This document shows positions 55,044 through 64,000 of a stretch of 64,000 bases of DNA, one piece after another. The stretch is taken from the NCBI RefSeq assembly GCF_903994045.1, contig NZ_CAJEWD010000007.1, forward strand, positions 1-64,000, read 5' to 3'. Origin of the DNA: Jeotgalicoccus meleagridis (GTDB lineage: Bacteria > Bacillota > Bacilli > Staphylococcales > Salinicoccaceae). Below the pieces are notes generated by a model that saw nothing but the letters and a program-made list of their open reading frames with translations, was not told the DNA's origin and ran no database searches. The number at the start of each line of letters is the position of its first letter. Positions within the stretch are counted from its first letter, which is position 1. Position numbers and translations under genes: made by a program.

Positions 55044-56225
55044 ATGTTAAAAATTGAAGAAAAACTTATTCAAGATGCAATAGATTTTAGAAGAGTCTTG
55101 CACCAATATCCAGAACTTAGTGCAGAAGAAGTTGAAACTTCTAAAAGAATCCAAGAAAAATTAAAGGAGTATGGTATTCCTTTTCAAACAGGGTTTGCAG
55201 ACACTGGCATATTAGGAATTATAAAAGGGGAACAAGAAGGTAAAGTGATAGGTATAAGAGCAGATATTGATGCTTTACCTATGGAAGAAATTTCTGGTGT
55301 GGACTTTTCTTCAAAAAATGATGGGGTCATGCATGCATGTGGACATGATGCTCATACTTCTATGCTTATTCATGCAGGTAAAATTTTAAACGATAATAAA
55401 AAGGATTTAAAAGGGACAATCTTATTGATATTCCAACCAGCTGAAGAGTTATCACCAACAGGTGGATCTCAAAGAATGATGGATGACGGTGTCTTTAATG
55501 AATATGAACCGGAGATGCTCTTAGCGCAACATGTCTGGCCAGACTTAGAAGTTGGGAAGTTTGGCGTTATGGCAGGACCAATTATGGGTAATTCGGATAA
55601 ATTTAAAATTATTATTAAAGGTTCTGGTGGTCATGCCTCCATGCCACATAGCACAACAGATGCTCTGATTACGGCAAATCAAGTCGTCAATGTATTACAA
55701 ACTCTAGTGAGTAGAAATGCTAATCCTATGGAACCTGCAGTGTTAACTGTCGGCCGATTTGAAGCGGGGACTAAACATAATGTCATTGCAGAGACTGCAG
55801 AACTTGAAGGTACGATTAGAACTCAGTCTGATGAAACAAAAGCTATGATGAAAAAACGCTTCTTTGAAGTCGTAGAGAATGTAGTGCATTCCATGGGAGC
55901 AGAGTGTGAAATTATTTTTGATGACGGTTACCCTGCAACGGTAAATGATGAAAGATGGGCATCTGCACTAAGACAATCCCTTGTGAAACTTTACGGAGAA
56001 TCTGCTGTACCATCCCTACAACCAAGTTTAGCTGGAGAAGACTTCTCTAGATTTTTACAAAAATATCCTGGTGTCTATTACTGGCTAGGTACTTCTGTTG
56101 GAGAGGGTCAAAAACCTTTACACAATCCTGCCTTCCGCTTAAATGAAGATGCTTTTAAATACGGCATTACAGGCATGGTTAATATGGCTGTAGATACCTT
56201 AAATGCACTGTCGGAGGAAGCGTAA
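55044..56225 (+). CDS. M20D amidohydrolase (hippurate/N-acyl amino acid hydrolase type)
   Basis: A 393-residue zinc amidohydrolase. Motifs: RRVLHQYPELSAEE, IRADIDALPMEE, MHACGHDAHTSM and FQPAEE; dimerisation region GGHASMPH. Relatives cleave N-acyl or hippuryl amino acids and acetyldiaminopimelate. The stop codon is one base before the start of a second amidohydrolase, so the two form an operon. Confidence 0.9.
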   Translation: MLKIEEKLIQDAIDFRRVLHQYPELSAEEVETSKRIQEKLKEYGIPFQTGFADTGILGIIKGEQEGKVIGIRADIDALPMEEISGVDFSSKNDGVMHACGHDAHTSMLIHAGKILNDNKKDLKGTILLIFQPAEELSPTGGSQRMMDDGVFNEYEPEMLLAQHVWPDLEVGKFGVMAGPIMGNSDKFKIIIKGSGGHASMPHSTTDALITANQVVNVLQTLVSRNANPMEPAVLTVGRFEAGTKHNVIAETAELEGTIRTQSDETKAMMKKRFFEVVENVVHSMGAECEIIFDDGYPATVNDERWASALRQSLVKLYGESAVPSLQPSLAGEDFSRFLQKYPGVYYWLGTSVGEGQKPLHNPAFRLNEDAFKYGITGMVNMAVDTLNALSEEA

Positions 56226-56226
56226 T

Positions 56227-57501
56227 ATGAGTGAAAGTTTGACTCAAATGAGACGGAGATTCCATCGTTTTCCAGAAGTAGGTTTCACTGAATATATTAC
56301 GACTTATGAAATTTATCGTGCTCTAGAAGGTACTGGTTTTAAACGTCATCTTGGGCATGATGTCTTGGTACCGAGTAAAAGAGTCGGTGTACCATCACAA
56401 GAGACATTAGATGGTTCTTATCGAAGAGCTCTGGACTACGGTGTACCGAAAGAGTTTTTAGAGAAGATTAAAGATGGTATGACAGGACTTGTAGCGACTA
56501 TTGATACCAAAAAACCAGGTCCTCATTTTGCAGCACGCTTTGATATCGATGGTTTACCCATTACAGAAAGTACAGATGATGATCATTTTCCTCACACTGA
56601 AAACTTCATATCGACACATGATGGTGAAATGCACGCCTGTGGTCATGATGGGCATATTACTGTCGGTCTTAACGTCGCTAAATATATCAGTGAGAACATT
56701 GATCAGCTAAAAGGAAAATTTACTATTATTTTTCAAGCAGCAGAAGAGAGCGTCAGAGGTGCACAGGCAGTGGTTGAAAAAGGCTGGTTAGACGATGTGG
56801 ATTACTTCTTTTCCTTACATTTAGGCATTAGAAAATTACCTGTTGGAACAGTCTCTTTATCGACTACAGATTTCTTAGCAACTACTAAATTTGATGCACA
56901 CTTTACAGGTAAATCCGCACATGCTGGTGTCGAACCTAATGAAGGTAATAATTCATTGTTAGCAGCATCAACCGCTGCCTTAAACTTAAGTGCAATCCCG
57001 AGACATAGAGATGGGACAACGAGAATTAATACAGGGTCCCTAAAGGCAGGCAGAGGACGTAATGTTGTGGCGGATAGTGCAACTATGGAAATAGAAAGTC
57101 GGGGAGAAACGACTGCTTTAAATGACTATATGTTTGAGCGTTCAGTCAAAGTTCTTAAAGCTGCAGCAGATATGTATGATAACGATGTGGACATAGAAAT
57201 AGTGGGGCAAGCAATAAATGCAAATATAAGTTCTGATTTAGTTAAAGAAATCAAAGACACAGTTCAAAATACAAATGGTGTCATAGATCTTAAAGACAGT
57301 TTACCGCTTGGTGCGTCAGAAGATGTGACCTTTATGATTGACCGTGTACAAAAAGGTGACGGACAAGCAACCTATATGTTGTTTCCTTTTGACTTGAAAT
57401 TCGGTCATCACCATCCAAAATTCGACTTGGATGAAGCCGTTTTACCACTTGCAGTTGAAGTTCTACAAAACATCACTAGATCAGTAATGAAAGCGGATTA
57501 A
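56227..57501 (+). CDS. AbgA-like M20 amidohydrolase
   Basis: A 424-residue protein of the same family with the extra N-terminal insertion GVPSQETLDGSYRRALDYG, which matches AbgA of p-aminobenzoyl-glutamate hydrolase. Other matches: RFDIDGLPI, MHACGHDGHITVGL, FLATTKFDAHFTGKSAHAG. AbgA works with AbgB in E. coli; here the upstream amidohydrolase may be the partner, but that is inference. The ATG at 56227 has GGAGG 9 bases upstream. Confidence 0.85.
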   Translation: MSESLTQMRRRFHRFPEVGFTEYITTYEIYRALEGTGFKRHLGHDVLVPSKRVGVPSQETLDGSYRRALDYGVPKEFLEKIKDGMTGLVATIDTKKPGPHFAARFDIDGLPITESTDDDHFPHTENFISTHDGEMHACGHDGHITVGLNVAKYISENIDQLKGKFTIIFQAAEESVRGAQAVVEKGWLDDVDYFFSLHLGIRKLPVGTVSLSTTDFLATTKFDAHFTGKSAHAGVEPNEGNNSLLAASTAALNLSAIPRHRDGTTRINTGSLKAGRGRNVVADSATMEIESRGETTALNDYMFERSVKVLKAAADMYDNDVDIEIVGQAINANISSDLVKEIKDTVQNTNGVIDLKDSLPLGASEDVTFMIDRVQKGDGQATYMLFPFDLKFGHHHPKFDLDEAVLPLAVEVLQNITRSVMKAD

Positions 57502-57619
57502 AAAATTTGCTAAAATGATAAAGAATAGTTGGAGAAATCATTAAAGAATGTTATCTTAAAATTGCGGAAAAAATTAAATAAGTTTTAAAGGATATTAAAA
57601 ACAAAGGAGAATTTATTTT

Positions 57620-59161
57620 ATGATACCGTACAAACATGAACCATTTACTGATTTTACAAATGAAGATAATAAAGCTTCATTAAAAAAGGGGTTTGAAACA
57701 ATTAAGAAAGACTTTGGCTCAGAGTATCCATTAATTATTAATGGTGAGAGAGTCTTAACGGATAAAAAACTTGCATCTTATAACCCAGCTCAAAAAGACG
57801 AGGTCATTGGCCAAATGTCTCAAGCAGGTGAAAAAGAAGCATTAGATGCAATGGAAGTTGCAAAAGAAACATTTAAAGAGTGGAGAAAATCTACATTTGA
57901 ATTCCGTTCAGATGTGCTTTTCAAAGCAGCAACAATTATCCGCAAAAGAAAATTTGAATTTACTGCGCTTTTAGTAAAAGAAGCAGGTAAACCTTGGAAA
58001 GAAGCGGATGCAGATACTGCAGAAGCAATTGACTTCTTAGAATACTATGCAAGACAAAATATAGAACTAAAAAATGGAAAACCTGTTGTTTCACGACCAG
58101 GAGAGAAAAACAGATTTGACTATATCCCATTAGGTGTAGGTCTAGTAATTTCTCCTTGGAACTTTGCTTTAGCAATCATGGCAGGAACAACATCAGCAGC
58201 CTTAGTTACAGGTAACACAGTCTTATTAAAACCTTCATCTAAAGCTTCAGTAATTTCTTACAAGTTTGTTGAAGTCTTAGAAGAAGCAGGGTTACCAAAA
58301 GGTGTAGTGAACTTTATCCCTGGTTCAAGTCGCGAAATCGGTGACTTACTAGTAGAGCATAAAGATACTGCATTCGTATCATTTACAGGCTCACGCGATG
58401 TTGGTGTTAACATCTATGAAAAAGCAGCGATTGTTCAAGAAGGACAAATTAACCTTAAACGCGTTATCGCTGAAATGGGTGGTAAAGATACAATTGTTGT
58501 CGATAGCAGTGCTGATTTAGACTTAGCAGCAGAAGCGATTGTAACATCAGCATTTGCTTTCTCTGGTCAAAAATGTTCAGCATGTTCACGTGTCATTGCT
58601 TTAGAAGATATTCATGATGAACTATTAGAAAAAGTAGTTTCACTGACAAAAGATTTAACTATTGGTAATCCAGAAGAAGATAACTTCATGGGACCAGTGA
58701 TTGATCAAGCTTCAGTTGAAAAAATCGAGAAATATCTAGAGATTGGTAAAGAAGAAGGTAAACTAGAAGTTGGTGGAACAATCGATAATGAAACAGGTCA
58801 CTTCGTTCACCCAACTGTATTCTCAGGACTTAAGCACGATGACCGCGTGATGCAAGAAGAAATCTTTGGACCAGTCGTTGGTTTTGCAAAAGCATCTAAC
58901 TTCACAGAAGCGATTGAATTTGCAAACGATACTGACTACGGTTTAACAGGTGCAGTCATCACTAAGAATAGAGAACACCAAGAAGAAGCAAGACGTGACT
59001 TCATGGTAGGTAACCTTTACTTCAACCGTGGTTGTACAGCAGCAATCGTCGGTTACCACCCATTCGGTGGATTCAAAATGTCTGGTACTGACTCTAAAGC
59101 AGGTGGACCAGATTACCTTACACTTCACATGCAAGGTAAAACTTCATCTGAAATGTTCTAA
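57620..59161 (+). CDS. pruA: L-glutamate gamma-semialdehyde dehydrogenase (P5C dehydrogenase)
   Basis: A 513-residue NAD-dependent aldehyde dehydrogenase of the RocA/PruA type. Key sites: [12 protein letters not shown] (cofactor), FTGSRDVG, catalytic Glu in AEMGGKD and nucleophile Cys319 in [11 protein letters not shown]. It oxidises the product of proline dehydrogenase (2890-3876) to glutamate. GGAGAA precedes the ATG. The 118 bases upstream show no obvious operator. Confidence 0.95.
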   Translation: MIPYKHEPFTDFTNEDNKASLKKGFETIKKDFGSEYPLIINGERVLTDKKLASYNPAQKDEVIGQMSQAGEKEALDAMEVAKETFKEWRKSTFEFRSDVLFKAATIIRKRKFEFTALLVKEAGKPWKEADADTAEAIDFLEYYARQNIELKNGKPVVSRPGEKNRFDYIPLGVGLVISPWNFALAIMAGTTSAALVTGNTVLLKPSSKASVISYKFVEVLEEAGLPKGVVNFIPGSSREIGDLLVEHKDTAFVSFTGSRDVGVNIYEKAAIVQEGQINLKRVIAEMGGKDTIVVDSSADLDLAAEAIVTSAFAFSGQKCSACSRVIALEDIHDELLEKVVSLTKDLTIGNPEEDNFMGPVIDQASVEKIEKYLEIGKEEGKLEVGGTIDNETGHFVHPTVFSGLKHDDRVMQEEIFGPVVGFAKASNFTEAIEFANDTDYGLTGAVITKNREHQEEARRDFMVGNLYFNRGCTAAIVGYHPFGGFKMSGTDSKAGGPDYLTLHMQGKTSSEMF

Positions 59162-59174
59162 GTATAGATTCATC

Positions 59175-59208
59175 ACCCCAAGGTTAAGACTTCTTAACTT
59201 TGGGGTAT
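59175..59208 (+). terminator. Terminator after pruA
   Basis: Stem 59175-59189 with 59192-59206 (one G-T pair) and a short T tail. Confidence 0.8.
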
Positions 59209-59272
59209 TTTAAATATAAGCTCATTTATATAAGATATGATTATATATTTTAAATTATTTTCTCTTATTTAC

Positions 59273-59301
59273 TTGTCATAAGACAAATCCTATGGTATAT
59301 T
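59273..59301 (+). promoter_or_regulatory. Predicted promoter of the cold-shock gene
   Basis: TTGTCA (59273-59278), 17-base spacer, TATATT (59296-59301) preceded by TGG. Transcription would start near 59308. Confidence 0.75.
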
Positions 59302-59307
59302 AAGAAT

Positions 59308-59415
59308 GTAGTTTTTAAGCAAAGTTTAAATAGTTCTATTTCGTAAATGAAAAAACTCTTTTAAATGTTCAAAACTGCAAAAATAACACGTGCATAAGCA
59401 CAAGGAGGTTTTTTC
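59308..59415 (+). promoter_or_regulatory. Long 5' leader of the cold-shock gene
   Basis: About 108 bases of untranslated leader precede the ATG, ending in AAGGAGG. Long leaders are typical of csp mRNAs, where temperature-dependent folding controls translation. No perfect hairpin stands out. Confidence 0.5.
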
Positions 59416-59616
59416 ATGAATGAAGGAACTGTAAAATGGTTTAACGCTGAAAAAGGTTTTGGTTTCATCGAACAAGAAGCTGGAGACGACGTATTCGTAC
59501 ACTTCTCTGCTATCCAAGCTGATGGGTACAAAACTTTAGAAGAAGGTCAAAAAGTTACTTTTGAAATCGAAGAAGGACAACGTGGACCACAAGCTGTTAA
59601 CGTTGTATCTGCTTAA
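59416..59616 (+). CDS. cspA: Cold-shock protein
   Basis: A 66-residue single cold-shock domain: [19 protein letters not shown] with RNP1 (KGFGFI) and RNP2 (VFVHF). It binds single-stranded RNA and DNA and acts as an RNA chaperone. Codon use looks highly expressed. It has a strong promoter, long leader and its own terminator. Which csp paralogue it is cannot be told; cspA is the usual staphylococcal name. Confidence 0.95.
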   Translation: MNEGTVKWFNAEKGFGFIEQEAGDDVFVHFSAIQADGYKTLEEGQKVTFEIEEGQRGPQAVNVVSA

Positions 59617-59634
59617 TATAGAGTAAAAGTTTTT

Positions 59635-59662
59635 AGAGATATCCTTAAGGGTATCTCTTTTT
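59635..59662 (+). terminator. Terminator after the cold-shock gene
   Basis: Stem 59635-59644 with 59649-59658, then a T-run of eight or more. The T-rich tract continues to about 59687 with TTGTC interruptions. Confidence 0.85.
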
Positions 59663-59743
59663 TTTGTCTTTTTTTTGTCTTTTTTTACGATATATTTCTA
59701 CTTTTAGTGTAGTATATAGTTAAGATATTAAGGGGGACTTAAT

Positions 59744-62554
59744 ATGGCTAAAGATATTTTCATTGGAAATAAGAGAAACGAAGTTGTATTTCAAGATGTA
59801 TTTACATCTATTAAAAATAAAGATCGAATGATTTTCTCTAATATTGACGGATGCCATACTCTCATAGATGGTATGACAATTCCAAAGACTGGCTATTCAG
59901 AAATGAGTGGTCACCCTGATGACATAGCGACTATTAGTGCTGGAATTACAGTATATGGTGAGTTACATATTCAAGATTTAATCTTGGATTTCTCCTTAAC
60001 TGATGAGCGCTCGGGTGAAAGAATTTATGTCGATGGGGGTAAATTGATTTTAGATAATGTCACTATTATTGGTAGTGAAGTTACCCGGAGTCCTGTCTTT
60101 ATTAATAATGGACAAATTGAAATGAAAAATACGACTATCCGATCAAAAGCTCATGATAGCTATGATTTAGAAATGATGAATAATTGTCAAGGTAAAATTA
60201 GTCATTCGACTATGGGGTGCATGGTAGTTAATGCATCTGAACTAAATATGCATAATATTTTTTTAGATAAAGGCCTAACTATAGGCAAATCTTCAAATGT
60301 GACTGTAGACAACTCAAAATTTAATTTCTATGAATCACAGAGCCCGAGAATTGTTAGGGTCGATGACAGTAACTTCAAAATATCTAATACTGAAATTATA
60401 GGTGAAGATACCGATAATCCAATTCGAGCCTTTAATTCTGAACTTGACTTAAGTAATGTTAAACTGCTAGATGTTAGGATAAATGGTTTTGGCTTGGAAT
60501 TAAATACTTCTAAGGCAGTTGTGAAATCGTCAGAAATTAAAGGGATTTTTGTTAAAGAATCAGAACTCACAGTCCCTGATGAGTTAATCATATATGGATT
60601 TTTTGAAATCTTTCAAGCATCAAAACTATCGATAGAAACGCTCAATGTGAACATTGCACCACCGAAATATGCAATGAAATTACACGATAATTCTAGAGGT
60701 CAGATCAATCATTTCCTTTCGAACTATAGACCCCTTGTTTATCTAGATAATAGCCATTTAGATATTACAGACACACAACTTAACAATGGTGGAAACATCA
60801 CTATTGAAGCTTCAGGGGACTACACAATTGAAGCTGATGGTGTAGAAATCAGAGAAACTCTGTCGACTCATGAGACTAAAAAGCAGACAGATGATCAGCA
60901 AAAAGAAGACAAATATGTTAAAGGTAAAGCCCTTGAAGAATTAAATAACTTAGTTGGACTTGATGAAGTCAAAGAGTCTGTTAGAAAATTTATCAACTTA
61001 GCTAGGATTAATAAAAAGAAAAAAGAACAAGGTTTACCTGTCAGGCAGTCATCACTTCATTCAGTTTATCTCGGTAATCCTGGGACTGGGAAGACGACAG
61101 TTGCACGGTTAGTCGGGCAAGTTTTATATGAAGAAGGGGCATTATCTAATGCTTCATTTGTAGAAGTATCTAGACAAGATTTGGTATCAGGTTATTTAGG
61201 AAAAACAACTGAGCAAACACAAAAGAAATTAGAAGACGCACATGGTGGGGTCTTTTTCCTAGATGAAGCCTACACTTTAAATAGCCAAGGTGGCACAACG
61301 AACTATGGTCAAGAGGCACTCGATACAATATTAAAATATATGGAAGATAACAGAGATGACATTATGATCATCTTTGCTGGTTATACTAAAGAAATGTATG
61401 ACTTCTTTAATATGAATCCTGGCCTCAAATCGAGAATTCCACATTACTTTGATTTTGAGGACTACAGTTTAGATGAGCTAGCTGAAATTGGTGTTAAAGA
61501 ACTCGAGCGTGAACATTATACATTTGATCATGATAAGTATAAGAAAGAGATAAAAAGAGCATATTCTAAGTCAGCTGATAGCAGTAATGCTAGATTTGTA
61601 AGAAACTTTAATGAGAAACTCATTTTGGAACAGTCAAATCGAATAGTTGAAGCTGAGCTGTTTGATTCAGAAGAATTTCTATCGATAACAGATGATGATT
61701 GGATGAATATGCTTGGTAATGAGGATGAGACAGATAGTCATTTGTCTAGTCTCTATGAAGAATTAAATAGCTTAACTGGACTCGATAATGTAAAAGATTT
61801 TATTAGTCAATTAGTAAAAGAAGCTGAGGCAAATAAATTGTTTGAAGAAAAAGGGATGGACATAGGAACGCACACTTATCACATGACTTTTACTGGTCCA
61901 CCAGGGACAGGTAAGACGACAGTGGCAAGATTAATTGCGCGTTTCTTAAAAGCTTTAGGAGTCTTAGCTGAAGATAAATTAATCGAAGTGGATCGGTCAG
62001 ATTTAGTAGGTTCTTATATTGGTCACACTGAAAAAAATACTAAGAATGCGATAGACCGAGCCATGGGCGGCGTACTTTTTATTGATGAAGCTTACCAACT
62101 TTCACTTCAAGGTAGTGACAATGATTTTGGTAAACAAGCCATTGAAACTTTAATTACAGCCTTAGAAAACTACCGCGATAAATTTGTGGTAATCTTTGCA
62201 GGGTATACAGATGATATGAATCGCTTTATGTCATCAAATGAAGGCTTACGTTCTAGAGTACCTTATACTATTGAGTTTAAACAGTATTCAGCTGCAGAAG
62301 TTGCTGACATAGTGATCAATAACCTAAAAGGAAAATGGCGCTTTAACGAGGATTTCTTAAAAATGATGGTAATGAGTAGCTATGAAATGCTTGAAGATAC
62401 TGATAAAACCAGTGGTCGATGGGCGAGAAATTATACTCAAAAATTACTGATGAAACATAAGAATTATATTGTAAATGAAAATGTAGCATCTGAGGATTTT
62501 GACTTTATAACAGATTCAACAATACTCGGAATGACACAAGAAGATATGAGCTAA
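59744..62554 (+). CDS. Beta-helix/double AAA+ ATPase (CbbX/SpoVK type)
   Basis: A 936-residue protein. Residues about 1-370 look like a right-handed parallel beta-helix: short strands with regular Asn/Asp turns (for example LDLSNVKLLDVRINGFGLEL). A charged linker follows. Two AAA+ modules of the CbbX/SpoVK/EccA family come next: Walker A GNPGTGKTT (444-452) with Walker B VFFLDEAY (503-510), and GPPGTGKTT (718-726) with VLFIDEAY (777-784). Arg-finger-type motifs NPGLKSRIP and NEGLRSRVP follow each. Both look active. The helix may bind a substrate that the ring remodels. No sporulation or type VII genes are near. GGGGG precedes the ATG. Confidence 0.82.
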   Translation: MAKDIFIGNKRNEVVFQDVFTSIKNKDRMIFSNIDGCHTLIDGMTIPKTGYSEMSGHPDDIATISAGITVYGELHIQDLILDFSLTDERSGERIYVDGGKLILDNVTIIGSEVTRSPVFINNGQIEMKNTTIRSKAHDSYDLEMMNNCQGKISHSTMGCMVVNASELNMHNIFLDKGLTIGKSSNVTVDNSKFNFYESQSPRIVRVDDSNFKISNTEIIGEDTDNPIRAFNSELDLSNVKLLDVRINGFGLELNTSKAVVKSSEIKGIFVKESELTVPDELIIYGFFEIFQASKLSIETLNVNIAPPKYAMKLHDNSRGQINHFLSNYRPLVYLDNSHLDITDTQLNNGGNITIEASGDYTIEADGVEIRETLSTHETKKQTDDQQKEDKYVKGKALEELNNLVGLDEVKESVRKFINLARINKKKKEQGLPVRQSSLHSVYLGNPGTGKTTVARLVGQVLYEEGALSNASFVEVSRQDLVSGYLGKTTEQTQKKLEDAHGGVFFLDEAYTLNSQGGTTNYGQEALDTILKYMEDNRDDIMIIFAGYTKEMYDFFNMNPGLKSRIPHYFDFEDYSLDELAEIGVKELEREHYTFDHDKYKKEIKRAYSKSADSSNARFVRNFNEKLILEQSNRIVEAELFDSEEFLSITDDDWMNMLGNEDETDSHLSSLYEELNSLTGLDNVKDFISQLVKEAEANKLFEEKGMDIGTHTYHMTFTGPPGTGKTTVARLIARFLKALGVLAEDKLIEVDRSDLVGSYIGHTEKNTKNAIDRAMGGVLFIDEAYQLSLQGSDNDFGKQAIETLITALENYRDKFVVIFAGYTDDMNRFMSSNEGLRSRVPYTIEFKQYSAAEVADIVINNLKGKWRFNEDFLKMMVMSSYEMLEDTDKTSGRWARNYTQKLLMKHKNYIVNENVASEDFDFITDSTILGMTQEDMS

Positions 62555-62582
62555 TCCAAGAAACTTGGATTAGCTTTTTTCT
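62549..62582. terminator. Bidirectional terminator shared by AAA+ and fetB genes
   Basis: AGCTAATCCAAG/CTTGGATTAGCT (62549-62560/62564-62575), then T. Both stop codons lie inside the stem. Confidence 0.87.
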
Positions 62583-63331
62583 TCTAGGCCGATAAACTGA
62601 AGCTTATCGTTAAATAATTTCGGATAAGACAGATATCCGACGATAATAGAGGCAAGTGTTGCGGTCATTAGGATTAAGAAGAGAATTAAAAGTTGATAGA
62701 GAACAGCTTCTAAAGGATCTGCTCCACCGATAATTAAACCACTCATCATACCTGGTAGTTGCACAAGTCCCATAGTTTTTTGTGACTCAATAGTTGGAAT
62801 CATACTCGTTTTAATAGCTGATTTTAAACTAGTGGAAATCGCAGTCTTTTTATCCCCACCAAATGATAAAATCAATTCAATGACCTCATCACTATCTTCA
62901 ATTTCCTCTTTAAACTTACTGACGAACAGAAGTGAAAGTACCATGCTGTTACCGATAACCATACCGGAAATTGGTATGACTTCTTGAGGGGTGAACTCAA
63001 TAATGCCTAGGCTGAGCATGAGTCCCATGGAGATGACTTCAACTGTCACCATGGATAAGAGAATAATCCATGCAATTCCAGGAATACCACTGCCTTTTTT
63101 AATGACATTTTGTGTCGCCGCAGCAATCATGACGATAATCATCAAGATGATGTAAATCGGATGATCAGCTTCAAAGACGAAGGTGAGTATATAACCAACG
63201 ATTAAGAGTTGGATTGTTGAACGAATCGTTGCAACAATGATGTCTTTTTCTAAACCCAGTTTTAAATAAATAGTGAGTACTAAAGGAATAATGACAAATA
63301 CAAGAGATAGGGCGAGTTGAGTAAAAGTCAT
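62570..63331 (-). CDS. fetB: FetB-type ABC transporter permease (UPF0014)
   Basis: A 253-residue protein with about seven transmembrane helices. UPF0014/FetB signatures: IPISGMVIGNSM and LPGMMSGLIIGGADPLEAV. In E. coli FetAB is a putative iron exporter that helps against oxidative stress; related proteins confer metal tolerance. The start overlaps the fetA stop (ATGA, 4 bases), so the two are translated together. Confidence 0.88.
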   Translation of the reverse strand: MTFTQLALSLVFVIIPLVLTIYLKLGLEKDIIVATIRSTIQLLIVGYILTFVFEADHPIYIILMIIVMIAAATQNVIKKGSGIPGIAWIILLSMVTVEVISMGLMLSLGIIEFTPQEVIPISGMVIGNSMVLSLLFVSKFKEEIEDSDEVIELILSFGGDKKTAISTSLKSAIKTSMIPTIESQKTMGLVQLPGMMSGLIIGGADPLEAVLYQLLILFLILMTATLASIIVGYLSYPKLFNDKLQFIGLEEKS

Positions 63332-63999
63332 GCGTCTTCACCCCTGACAAAAGCAGAAACATATGGATTATCAGACTGATCGATAAAGTCTGCATGACCG
63401 TATTCTAGGAGCTCACCGTGACGAAGAAACCACATATCATCACTGACTCGACGTGCTTGATCTAAGTCATGAGTAATCCAAATCGCAGTGAGGCCACTAT
63501 CCCTTTGGAGTTGACATACTAAGCGTTCTATTTCCTTAACCATACGGTAGTCGAGACTGCTAGTAATTTCATCTAAAAGTAGCACTTCAGGTTTGTTGAC
63601 TAAAGTCCTAGCAATACTTAAGCGACTCTTTTCTCCACCTGACAGCACTTTGACCTTTTGGTTGAGATCAATATGAGTCAAGTCGACCCTTTCCATTAAT
63701 TCTTTAGCTATACTTTCATCTAGCGTATCATTAAAGATCGTCTTTGGTAGACTTAAATTTTCAAAGACCGTACCCTCAATCATTGGTGAGCTTTGAAAAG
63801 CCATGCCAACTTTCTTTCTCAGTTCGATGATGTCAATGGTCTCAATATCCCGTCCCTTAAAGAAAACCTTTCCTTTACTAGGAGATAAAAGTCCATTGAT
63901 ATGTTTTAAACACGTTGTCTTACCAGCACCACTTGGTCCAACAAGTGTAGTAATTTTATTTTCTCTAAAAGTGCCACTAATATTATGTAAAATATCATT
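63328..63999 (-). CDS. fetA: FetA-type ABC ATP-binding protein (5' end outside window)
   Basis: The frame continues beyond an internal Met at 63804 to the window end, adding NDILHNISGTFRENKITTLV and Walker A GPSGAGKTT. So the visible 223 residues lack only the first few residues and the start. Signature LSGGEKSRLSI, Walker B VLLLDEITSSLD and the H-loop WITHD are all present. It pairs with fetB. Confidence 0.88.
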   Translation of the reverse strand, partial: NDILHNISGTFRENKITTLVGPSGAGKTTCLKHINGLLSPSKGKVFFKGRDIETIDIIELRKKVGMAFQSSPMIEGTVFENLSLPKTIFNDTLDESIAKELMERVDLTHIDLNQKVKVLSGGEKSRLSIARTLVNKPEVLLLDEITSSLDYRMVKEIERLVCQLQRDSGLTAIWITHDLDQARRVSDDMWFLRHGELLEYGHADFIDQSDNPYVSAFVRGEDA

Positions 64000-64000
64000 A

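Noticed and set aside
58943-59213. Short frames at the 3' end of pruA on both strands
   Set aside because: They overlap the conserved C-terminus of a real aldehyde dehydrogenase and lack start signals.
59653-59687. T-rich tract with three TTTTGTC units after the cold-shock gene
   Set aside because: It is best explained as the terminator tail plus simple-sequence expansion; no further function is supported.

Overview
The window is a low-GC Firmicutes chromosome, most likely from the family Staphylococcaceae. The evidence is gene content and order: leuS–ytfP-like–murJ–rsuA–pepV–ytmP–trmB–ytoP–ytpQ–ytpR–(FtsK-like)–murC–ytxG–ytxH–ccpA–acuC/acuB/acuA–acsA–fhs–class A PBP–tyrS matches the Staphylococcus/Bacillus core order, and T-box leaders precede leuS and tyrS. 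Some expected neighbours are absent (dat after pepV, a ytpP-type thioredoxin, aroA before ccpA), so this is probably not Staphylococcus sensu stricto; a relative such as Jeotgalicoccus, Nosocomiicoccus or Salinicoccus is my inference. No rRNA, tRNA or CRISPR array was seen.

Layout. (1) 1-2134: the C-terminal end of an LPXTG surface protein whose visible stalk is 64 uninterrupted Asp-Ala dipeptides, followed directly by a decayed IS1182-type insertion sequence. (2) 2150-8700: a CrcB/Fluc pair behind proline dehydrogenase, a gamma-carbonic-anhydrase-like protein, an alpha/beta hydrolase that lacks its nucleophile serine, mnmM (ytqB), an ABC exporter pair and ogt. (3) 8692-29460: the conserved housekeeping block from leuS to ccpA. 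It includes a possible structured RNA before ytmP, a LEA-like repeat protein and an FtsK/SftA-like protein without a Walker A motif. (4) 29466-39950: acetate metabolism (acuCBA divergent from acsA, with two cre-like sites between them), fhs, PBP1A-type synthase and tyrS. (5) 39967-46755: two SDR enzymes under a MarR regulator with an unusual array of palindromes, a YjiH transporter, a membrane dipeptidase with a good cre site, a frameshifted lipoprotein, and an MFS transporter. (6) 46850-52482: a Bce/Gra-type antimicrobial-peptide sensing module (response regulator, intramembrane-sensing kinase, ABC transporter) with a translationally coupled DUF418 membrane protein. (7) 52550-64000: queF, esterase, GNAT, two M20 amidohydrolases (one AbgA-like), pruA, a cold-shock gene, a 936-residue protein joining a beta-helix to two CbbX/SpoVK-type AAA+ domains, and a FetAB-type exporter cut by the window end.

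Functional links. Proline catabolism is split between putA (2890-3876) and pruA (57620-59161). CcpA (28440-29429) plausibly controls itself, acu/acs and the dipeptidase through the cre-like sites listed. The most novel-looking items are the beta-helix/double AAA+ protein, the Walker-A-less FtsK-like protein, the MarR operator array and the structured RNA candidate before ytmP.
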